A program made the position numbers and the translations under genes. From the NCBI GenBank assembly GCA_964392615.1, contig CAYMRB010000162.1:1-19509 (forward strand): a DNA stretch of 19,509 bases. Reading direction: 5' to 3'. Positions 8,121 to 16,600 of this stretch are shown in pieces. Source of the stretch: CAYMRB01 sp964392615. Its GTDB lineage: Bacteria > Planctomycetota > UBA8108. Within the stretch, counting starts at the first letter, position 1; the number at the start of each line of letters is the position of its first letter. The notes beneath the pieces were generated by a model. The model did not search any database, had not been told where the DNA came from, and worked only from the letters and a program-made list of their open reading frames with translations.

Positions 8121-11100
8121 TTGCACTGGTCGCGCCTGATTCACACATTCTCGCTCGCGGTCGTGGTGATCGTCCCGTCTCTCGTTGCTGCACAGCTTCC
8201 CGGGGAGCGGGAGCCGCGCAACGACGCGCAGCGCTGGCGGTGGTCGACCGTGGCCGGACCGCCGCACGTCGTCGCTGGCCCGGACGCGCACCGGTCGTGG
8301 ACGCGCGGCGTCGACACCTTCCGACTCGCTCCGGGCGAGGAGATGACGATCGCGCTCGAGGCGCGAGCGCCGTTGCGACTCGTTCCGGTTCGGGGTCACC
8401 CCGACCCTGACGAGGTCGAGCTGTGGCGATCGAACGGCTCGGGAGGTTGGCTGCGGATCGCGTGGACCGGCGTCGACCCCACCGGCGGGCTGTGGATCGA
8501 CGGGCTGGAGGTGCGCAGCCTGTTGACCCTTCGTCGCGCGTCGCGTCGAGACGTCGCGATCACGTTCGCCGTGTTCGTAGGAGAGGGCTCGCCGCGTGGC
8601 GACGATGCGAACGGCAAGCTGCTCGCGATTCCCGGAACGGCAGCTCGGGTGCGCCGAACGAGCGAGGGGAGTGGTCGTCGGTTCGCTGTCCTCGAGGGCG
8701 GAAGCGAGGTCGGCATCGACCTCGACGGCGACGGGCCGCGGCAGTGTCGTCTCGAGGTGCATCTGGCGTACGATCGACTCGCCGGTTCGCTACAGCGTTT
8801 CGTCGTCGACTATCGCACCGACCGGGGACGGCGCGGCACGTTGGAGTTCGAGACACGATTCGAGGCGTACGAAACGCTCGAGGTTGACGGCCGGTCCGCC
8901 CTGCTCGGAGAGATCGTGACGGCGACGATCGAGATCGCCGCGGGAGAACGGCGGCTCCTGCTGCGGGCGAGCGACGATGTGCTGTTGCGTGCGTTCTTGG
9001 TTGGCGGTCGCGAGCTTCTCTTCCCCGCAGCGAATGCCACCGCGTTCGAATCGTCACGCGGTGTCGCGACTCCCCGCGACCGGGACCTCGTCGCGACCGC
9101 CCAGCGACTGGCGATCGACAATCGCGTGCGCGACGGCGCAATCGTCGCGTCCGCCGCGCTGCATCGTGCCCCGGTGGACGACGGGACGAGCGATCGATAT
9201 CGCGACCTGGCGCGACGGCTTCTGATGCGGCGCACGACGTACGTCGATGTGCTCCCCGAGCTGTCGCCCGACGGCTATCGGCAACGAGTGTACGCGTTCG
9301 CACTGCCTCGCTTGCTTCGTGGAGGCGTGCGAGACGAACGACGCCTGGTTCGAGTCCCGCGCGTCGACGAGTTGCTTCGAGGCATCGATCGTGCGACCTT
9401 CGTCCAGCTGACTCCGGGGCGCGAAGTGGCCTGCGCATATCTCCCCGCGTCGCGCGAGGCGCCGACACTGCTGCGATTGGCCGTCGTGCGCCCCGCGGAG
9501 GCGGTCGATCTGCGTGTGGAGATCGACGGCGATGTGCGGCACGTGCGCGTCGTGTCGCGCGAAGCCGATGCGCCGGCGGCGACCGTCGCGTCGACCGACG
9601 GCATCGCGTTGGCGGCTGCCGAATGGCTCGCGGGTGAGGCGCTCGGGGGAACGCTCGGAGGAGCCGCGCCGCGAACGGAGGTGCCGGTTCCTTTGCGCGA
9701 CGTGGCAACCGTCGAGCTCGTACTCGACACGGATATCGAGCAAATCCGCGTGTGGACGACGCGCGTGCCGGCCTTCGTCGCGGTCCAGGTGCGCTGCGCG
9801 CGGGCGTTTCGGCTGTCGGCGCGAGAGCTCGCGCGCGCGTCGTCGGCGATCGGCGACGAGACTGCGCGCCGGGACTTGTTCCTCGCCGAGTCGGAAGGCG
9901 CCGTGGTCTCGGTCGCTCACGACGACGCACCGCGCGCGGATGCCAGGAGGGCTGACGACGGCGAGCTCGCTCGAGCCCGGGATGCGCTGACGAACCACTG
10001 GACCGATCTGCGGCGTTCCTTGCGCAGCAGCGCGCGCTCATTCGTGCGCGGGCTCGATCCGCCCGCGTCGCTCGCTTCCGAGGTGACGAGCACCTACGAC
10101 CTCCTCGGGGCATTGCGAAAGGCGCAGCAGCTCGAGCGCGACAGCCGGTGGTTCGAGGCGCTGCGCGCGTGGAGCGAGATTCTGCGCCGCTCGAGCGCGG
10201 GCGAGACGACCGTGGCTGCCGAGGGTGTCGCGCGTTCGCTCGATGCGCTCGGGGAGCACTGGCTCGCGGAGAACCTCTGGCGGGGCCTGGTTGTGCACGG
10301 CGATGGCGAGGTGCGCGAGTTCGCCGCGCGCGAACTGGAGGCGCGTTGGATCCGCGAGCGCGACGCGACATCGCTGCAGAGCCTGTGGGCGACACGTTTC
10401 GTTCGAGACCGCGACACGAGCGTGCTCGTGCCACTCGCGCGTTTGTATCTCGACGCGGACTCGCCACGGCGTGCGCTCAACTGCGCTCTCATGGCACCGT
10501 CCGCGTCGGAGCGAGACGAGCTGGTCGCGCGGGCGATGCTGCGCGCGGGCGACGCCGAGGGACTGGCCCGCCATATAGACCGGCTGCCCTCAGGTGCGGA
10601 GCGAGACTTCTGGCGCGCGCACGCGGCCGTGTCGGAGCGCCGCTTCGGCGAGGCGCAGCGCCTCTTCGATGCGAGCGGCGAACGCGGTCGGCTTTTCTCG
10701 ATGGCGCTCGCGGCGGGGCATCGAATTCGCGCGCGGCTCGGAGGCGATGATCCGCAGGAACGCTGCGCGGCGGTGTTCGCATGGGAGCGATGGCAGGCCG
10801 AGCATCCAGGGCCGTCCGTATGGCGTCACGAGCCGGAGCTCGTCCGCGAGCACTGCGGCGTGCGGCGTCTGGTCCGACGCCGTGACGCGAGCACGGCGAT
10901 CGACTTTCTTCTCGCGCGTCCGGAGCAACCAGCCGTCGCAGTCGTGGCTGGACCGGTCATCGTTCGTTGTAACGCGCGGATCGCTCACGCTGCTGGAGCG
11001 GCCGATGCGGTCGACGACTGGATCGTCATCACGGGCGAGGGCTGGAAGCGCTGCGTACCGGTGAACCGCGATCGACCGATCGATACCTATCTGGTCGACC

Positions 11101-13673
11101 CGCAGAGCGGCGCTCCCGGGCGCGGAGTGCACCTCGACCTCGACCTGGGACCCGGTCTGCATCGCATCGCGTTGCGCGCATCGCGACACGATCTGCTGTT
11201 CCGCGTGTCGGCGCGTCGTCCGGAGCTTCCGCTGACGATCCTCCCGACGGTGACCGAGGAGGGCATCGGGCTCGCGGTCGAGGGATCGCTCTTCGGGCCC
11301 TCGGCATGCCACCGCGACGGTCGGTCGACGATCGAGATTACTCGTGATCGCACGAACCCGGACCTCCTCCACGTCTCTCAGCAGTCGGTTCGACGCGCCG
11401 CTGCCACGAATCGCGTCGCGAGCCGGCCCGGTCGTGGCGCCCCCGGTCGTGGCGCCATCGTGGACGGCCTCGCGGACCGACTCGTGGCCGCGCGAATCGA
11501 CCTGCGGTCGTTGCGGTCGAGCGAGCCAGTCGACCGTACCGATGGGCTCTGGAGTGTCGTCAGCACAGATCAAGGGGTCGACGATCGAGAGACGCTCCTC
11601 GCACTGTCCCGGCTCGGTGAGCTGCGCAATGCGATCGATCGACCGCGGGCCTACTTCCTGGATTCGTCGCACCTTCCGGTAACGCGCATTCTCCTCGCTC
11701 TCGAGGAACTGGACGAGATCGTGGAGCGCGTCGCGGACAGCGATTCGGCGCCGTCGCTCGAGGAGCTCGAAGCTCTGGCGTGGATCGCGGAGAGTGGCGA
11801 CTCGGCGGTGTCACGTCATGCCCGTGTCGTTGGCCAGTCCAGCGCCGCCTCCGTTCTCGACCCGCGAGCTGCGGCTGTGGTGCGGCGACTCGAGCGCAGC
11901 GTCGCCTGGCAGACCCTGGGAGCCCTCGAGGGGGGCGCGGGCATCCGTCGCGTTGCGGTGGAGGGGCAGTCTCCGGAGAGCGCGAGTCAAAAGGCCCGCG
12001 CCGCGTACCTCGGCGCGCAGCTGTCTCACGAGCAGCGGCTGCACGACGGTGTGTCGCTCGTCGTCGGCCTCGACAGCGAGCGATTCAAGCGAGTCGTCAT
12101 CGAGATGGCGGTCGAGCGCATCGCTTTCTCTCCTGCCGCGCCGGCTCTCGTGCGCGTCCAGCTGGATGGAGAAGCGTCGCGTGACGTCGTCGTCGAGGAC
12201 GACGGCCGTCGCCGCGAGGTGACCATCGACGTCTCTCCGGGGCCGCATCGCCTCGAGGTGCGAGCCGTCGATTCGGTGCAGAACCGGTATGTACGTGTCG
12301 GCCTGTCGGAGGAGAGCGAGAGCGGGCGCGTTCCGATCGTGCGCCGAGTCGATCGCCACTGGCACGTCGCGACGCGAGACGAGCCGGTGTTTGCGGCATG
12401 CGACGGCCCCGCGCTCTTGCGTGTCGAGAGGCGCGTCGGAACGAGTACGCGCTCCGAGCACGTGTTCGTGCGTCAGGATGAGAACGGCGTGGAGCTGCGA
12501 CCGCGAGACGGCGAGAGCGAGGTGCTACTGCGGGTTTTCGAGCAGGTCGATTCCGTCGACCGGAGCCCGGGAGTGAACGATCTGCCTCCCGGAGATCCTC
12601 TCGTGCCGCCGAGTGGGTGGGAGGTGCTCCGGCGGGCCGGACTCCTCGACGACGACGGTGGTTCGGCCGTGACTTCACGGCGAATACCGCTCGAGGGAGG
12701 GCTCGGCGCGCTCGTCGATTGGCTCGCCATCGAAGGAGTCGACGGCACGGTGTCGGCCGAGTTCGGCTTCGAGCGCCGCATGGCGATCGAAGAGGATCGC
12801 AACGGCGAGCTGTCGCCCGACGCGTTCACCGAGGTGGGGCTCGTGTGGCGGCAGCGACTCGCAGACCGCAGCGCGTGGCTCGGCCTGCGCGGCGTGTCGC
12901 GCGTTCGGGACGACGGTGGTCCGACTCTCGGCGTCCAGAGCTGGCTCGCCTGGAAACCGGAGGGCTGGCACGCGTTGCGACTCGACGCGCGTCTCGACGG
13001 TTTGCTTCAGTGGCCAGGCTCCGGCTATCTCGACGCTGGCGGCGACGTCGAGTACGGCGGCAAGGCAGCGCTGCGCGTGAGTCAGCCTCGCGAGCTCCAT
13101 CCCGAGTGGTACCACCGTCCAGCGCTGACGGTGTTCGGTCGCGCCCTGAGCTTGGACCGTGCGGCGAGCCGGCAACTCGACGGCCTCGACCAAGACGTCT
13201 ACACGCGATACAAGGAAACGCACCGCGCAGGTTGGACGCTGGCGGAGAGGCTCGTTTGGTCGCCGTGGCGTGATGCGGGTTTCGTCGGCAGCCTCTCGCT
13301 GACATCGAACGAGGACTTCGACCCGGGATCTCCTGACAACATCGCGTTGCGCCTCGGATACCGCCAACAGATCGGCGAGTTCGGACTGGCGTGCGATTGG
13401 GGGCTCAAGGCGTTTCTCGACGACGACGATCGTCGCGAGTCGCTGTATCGGAACTCGATTTCACTTCGCGGCACCTATGACGTCTGGGTGAGTCGACGCG
13501 ACCGGGTCGAGATCGCGGTCGACTACCGGCACGACTTCCGGCGGGTCGATAGCAGCTTCGTCGTCGGCATCATCTGGCACTTCGGTGGCGGTGGAAGAGG
13601 CTACGGGGACTTCGCGCTTCACGAGCTTTCGTTTCGCGACCTTCGCAGTCGCAGCTTCTCTCTGGACGACTGA
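8121..13673 (+). CDS. Large secreted protein with beta-rich modules, TPR-like region and C-terminal outer-membrane beta-barrel; candidate polymer exporter
   Basis: The 1850-residue product starts at a TTG with a plausible Shine-Dalgarno. Residues 1-24 form a signal peptide: basic start, hydrophobic SLAVVVIVPSLV core, likely cleavage after VAA before Q25. Residues about 30-640 are beta-rich modules. Residues about 653-895 are helical and TPR-like (for example DSRWFEALRAWSEILRRS, then SERRFGEAQRLFDASGERGR). More beta-rich modules follow. From about 1547 alternating amphipathic strands resemble an outer-membrane barrel of about 300 residues, whose last strand ends in VGIIWHF at F1821 and is followed by a 29-residue Gly/Arg-rich tail. 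TPR repeats joined to a C-terminal barrel is the architecture of the exopolysaccharide exporters PgaA and BcsC, so export of the polymer made by the flanking PgsB- and PgsC-like proteins is the favoured role. The barrel call rests on strand pattern and composition, not on a recognised family. Confidence 0.75.
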   Translation: MHWSRLIHTFSLAVVVIVPSLVAAQLPGEREPRNDAQRWRWSTVAGPPHVVAGPDAHRSWTRGVDTFRLAPGEEMTIALEARAPLRLVPVRGHPDPDEVELWRSNGSGGWLRIAWTGVDPTGGLWIDGLEVRSLLTLRRASRRDVAITFAVFVGEGSPRGDDANGKLLAIPGTAARVRRTSEGSGRRFAVLEGGSEVGIDLDGDGPRQCRLEVHLAYDRLAGSLQRFVVDYRTDRGRRGTLEFETRFEAYETLEVDGRSALLGEIVTATIEIAAGERRLLLRASDDVLLRAFLVGGRELLFPAANATAFESSRGVATPRDRDLVATAQRLAIDNRVRDGAIVASAALHRAPVDDGTSDRYRDLARRLLMRRTTYVDVLPELSPDGYRQRVYAFALPRLLRGGVRDERRLVRVPRVDELLRGIDRATFVQLTPGREVACAYLPASREAPTLLRLAVVRPAEAVDLRVEIDGDVRHVRVVSREADAPAATVASTDGIALAAAEWLAGEALGGTLGGAAPRTEVPVPLRDVATVELVLDTDIEQIRVWTTRVPAFVAVQVRCARAFRLSARELARASSAIGDETARRDLFLAESEGAVVSVAHDDAPRADARRADDGELARARDALTNHWTDLRRSLRSSARSFVRGLDPPASLASEVTSTYDLLGALRKAQQLERDSRWFEALRAWSEILRRSSAGETTVAAEGVARSLDALGEHWLAENLWRGLVVHGDGEVREFAARELEARWIRERDATSLQSLWATRFVRDRDTSVLVPLARLYLDADSPRRALNCALMAPSASERDELVARAMLRAGDAEGLARHIDRLPSGAERDFWRAHAAVSERRFGEAQRLFDASGERGRLFSMALAAGHRIRARLGGDDPQERCAAVFAWERWQAEHPGPSVWRHEPELVREHCGVRRLVRRRDASTAIDFLLARPEQPAVAVVAGPVIVRCNARIAHAAGAADAVDDWIVITGEGWKRCVPVNRDRPIDTYLVDPQSGAPGRGVHLDLDLGPGLHRIALRASRHDLLFRVSARRPELPLTILPTVTEEGIGLAVEGSLFGPSACHRDGRSTIEITRDRTNPDLLHVSQQSVRRAAATNRVASRPGRGAPGRGAIVDGLADRLVAARIDLRSLRSSEPVDRTDGLWSVVSTDQGVDDRETLLALSRLGELRNAIDRPRAYFLDSSHLPVTRILLALEELDEIVERVADSDSAPSLEELEALAWIAESGDSAVSRHARVVGQSSAASVLDPRAAAVVRRLERSVAWQTLGALEGGAGIRRVAVEGQSPESASQKARAAYLGAQLSHEQRLHDGVSLVVGLDSERFKRVVIEMAVERIAFSPAAPALVRVQLDGEASRDVVVEDDGRRREVTIDVSPGPHRLEVRAVDSVQNRYVRVGLSEESESGRVPIVRRVDRHWHVATRDEPVFAACDGPALLRVERRVGTSTRSEHVFVRQDENGVELRPRDGESEVLLRVFEQVDSVDRSPGVNDLPPGDPLVPPSGWEVLRRAGLLDDDGGSAVTSRRIPLEGGLGALVDWLAIEGVDGTVSAEFGFERRMAIEEDRNGELSPDAFTEVGLVWRQRLADRSAWLGLRGVSRVRDDGGPTLGVQSWLAWKPEGWHALRLDARLDGLLQWPGSGYLDAGGDVEYGGKAALRVSQPRELHPEWYHRPALTVFGRALSLDRAASRQLDGLDQDVYTRYKETHRAGWTLAERLVWSPWRDAGFVGSLSLTSNEDFDPGSPDNIALRLGYRQQIGEFGLACDWGLKAFLDDDDRRESLYRNSISLRGTYDVWVSRRDRVEIAVDYRHDFRRVDSSFVVGIIWHFGGGGRGYGDFALHELSFRDLRSRSFSLDD
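11427..11456 (+). repeat. 15-bp perfect tandem duplication inside the barrel-protein gene
   Basis: CCCGGTCGTGGCGCC occurs twice in direct succession (11427-11441 and 11442-11456). It keeps the frame and encodes PGRGAPGRGA, which looks like a flexible linker between beta-rich modules. It may be a recent slippage event. Confidence 0.9.
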
Positions 13674-13679
13674 CGCACG

Positions 13680-16600
13680 ATGGAATCAGTCGGCATTCGA
13701 CAGTATCTCGAACTCGAGTTGAACTCCTACGAGCGCAAGCTCGACAGGAAGCTCCTCGATGATCTCGAGCGCGATTGCCGTCAGCATGAGTCGTACTCGA
13801 GCGCCGATTCCGGCGACGAGCGGGCCATCTCTATTCACGTGCTCTCGTGGCTGCGCTACGAGGTCGAATCGGGACTCGAGGCGATCTTCGATCTCCGCAA
13901 GAGGAACTCCGAGTTCAACGTCGAGTACGGGAAATCCGTCACGGAGGATCAGCGACGGCAGCAGATCATGCGCTACGCCGCGGCCCTCGGCGCGAGTCGG
14001 AGGCAGCTTCGCGCCGACTGGCGTGCGTTCATGCGCTGGTTCGGCCACGACGCGGTCACGGACCGCTTCCTGCGGCGTCACAACGCGCTCGAGAGGCGAC
14101 TGTCCTTTGCGCTCGGGCGGCTCGGGGTCGTCGCGGCGAAGGTGCTGCGCGATGGCAATCCGCAGTGGACCGAAGAAGAGCTCTGGCAGCGTATCGATCT
14201 GGAGGAGTCGGTCAAAGGGGCGCTGGCCTACGACGGTGACGCACGCGTCGTCAGCGCTGCGTTTCGAGGGTTGTCCCGCGCTCTCCAAGAGCTGCCGGTG
14301 GACCTTCAAGAAACGTGTGTGCAGGAGACGACCCTACAGTTCATCTACCGGTCGGCGATGCACGCGCGGCAGGATGTCTGGATCCAGTGCGAAGCGTTGC
14401 AGCTTCTCGAGAGTCTGTCGCCACCGTCGCTCGCTCAGGTCCTAGGGCGACGGCTGGTAAGCCCCGGCAAAGGCGCCGACTTGTTCGTGCGCCGGCGCGC
14501 TGTGCGCCTCATGGGGAGGAACTTCGATCGACTTCCGAAGCTGACGGACCTCGTCGCGGTCGTCGCGCGCGACCCCAGCCCGTTCGTTCGCCAGGGCCTC
14601 GCCGAGGCACTGGTGGAAGCTCCTGCGGCGGAGGCAACGAAGTGGCTGCGTCTCCTGGCTCTCGACGATGGGCAGCCGCAGGTGAGAGCCGCGGCGCTTC
14701 TCGCGTCGATGCAGCTTCTGTCGCGGGGCGACAGCGGCGTGTTCGAGTCCGTGCTCAGAGTGTTGACGGACGCGCTATTGCAGGAGGAGGACGAGTTCGT
14801 TCTACGAGTCGCCACGCACGTTGCCCACGAGGGCGTGCTCGCGTTGTGTGTCGACTATCCGAACGGCATCGATGCATGGGCCGAGCGCGTGCGCGTCGCC
14901 CTGGACGAGCTGCATCGCGAAGCTGACAGCGTGCGCGTGCGGCGTTGGGCGGCTATGGCGCGCGAGCGGGTCTGGTTCGAGGTGGCCCCCGACGCGGCGA
15001 CAGTTCGCGAGCACTTCGAGGCGCTTCACCGAGATTCCGCGGCGGAGAGCGCGACGCGCTTCGATACCGAGGTCCTCGACTCGACGGACGAGGAGACCGT
15101 CGGTCGCGTCCTGTCGGTCCTGTCGCAGGACGACTACGGATGCGAGGTGCGCCGGGGACCGCGCCGTTCGACCTTCTTCAAGGGGCACCGCTTCGGATTT
15201 CGGCTATGGCGTTTTCTGCACGAGCTGCGCACGCCGTCGCCGGACAAGCGGCAGGCGCACGATCACACGACCGGACGAGTCTTCCGCGGCGACCTGCGCG
15301 TTCCGTCGACCATCCTCTGCGAACTCGCGGAGACCAAGGTGCCGGGCGAGCCGCTGTGGATCGATGCGGAGGACGGGTGGCGGCCGTGGCTGCCGCTCGT
15401 CGACGACGCGCTCTCGAGTCTCGACCAGCACGTGCGGTCGCGAACCGTGCGATTGTACACGAGCGAAGGCGTCACCGAGCTGACACCGCCGAAGACGCTC
15501 GTCGGACGGCTTCGAGCGTACCGCAGCTTGACGTGGCGGTTTCGAGAGTATGCCCGACTGCGCAATTGGAGCGGCCGAGATGACGGCAGTCCGCGAGTGT
15601 TTGCCGAGGCTCTGACCCGACTCGGGTTCGAGCTGCGCATTCGTCCGTACCGCGACGGCGAGAGTCCGCCGGAGGAGCTTGACGACGAGGAGGCGCTGCT
15701 CGATCCGTCGGTTCTGCGGTTCTTCCCGGCCGTGCTGCCATTGACGCTGGACGATGTGTGGGAGCCGATCCGCAAGTACTTCTTCTCGGTCTACGACAAC
15801 TCTCTCTGGGACCTGGCGCTGTACTCCCTCGCGGTGAGCGGCCTGTTCGTCGCGCGGCACTGGCTGTCGAACTGGACGATGCAGGCGTCGCGCAACCGAA
15901 TTCCGCTCGTGATCGGCGGTTGGGGTACGCGTGGCAAGTCGGGTACGGAGCGGATCAAGGCCGCGCTGATCAACGCGCTGGGCTACGGCTTCGTGTCGAA
16001 GACGACGGGCTGCGAGGCGATGTTCCTCTACGGCCATTCGTACGGCAAGACGCGGGAGATGTTCCTCTTCCGTCCGTACGACAAGGCGACGATCTGGGAG
16101 CAGCGCGCTGTGGTGCGGTTGGCCGACAAGCTCGGTACCGACGTGTTCCTCTGGGAGTGCATGGGATTGACGCCGTCGTACGTGAAGATCCTCCAGCGTA
16201 ACTGGATGCGCGACGACATCTGCACGATTACGAATACCTATCCCGACCACGAGGATCTCCAGGGTCCGGCGGGCATCGACATTCCGCGCGTGATGTGCAA
16301 CTTCATCCCGCAAGGCAGTCGGCTGTACACGAGCGAAGACCAGATGGCGCCGATCTTGAAATCCGCCGCGGATTCGCTCGATACGGCCACGCGCCAGGTC
16401 GGGTGGCTCGAGATCGGCCTCCTGACCCCGGATATCCTCGAGCGGTTTCCGTATGAGGAGCACCCCGCGAACATCGCGTTGGTCGCGGTGATGGCGGAGG
16501 GGATCGGAATCGATCGGGACTTCAGCCTCAAGGAGATGGCCGATCGGGTCGTTCCCGACATCGGCGTGTTGAAGACGTATCCTCCGGCAACGATGCGTTC

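Noticed and set aside
8084..8410. Small open frame starting at ATG 8084
   Set aside because: It overlaps the signal-peptide-bearing barrel gene in another frame, and its product is Arg-rich without features.
5919..8762. A 947-codon open frame on the minus strand
   Set aside because: It spans the end of one well-supported plus-strand gene, an intergenic gap and the start of another. Its product is a low-complexity Arg/Pro/Asp-rich sequence without domains, as expected opposite GC-rich genes.
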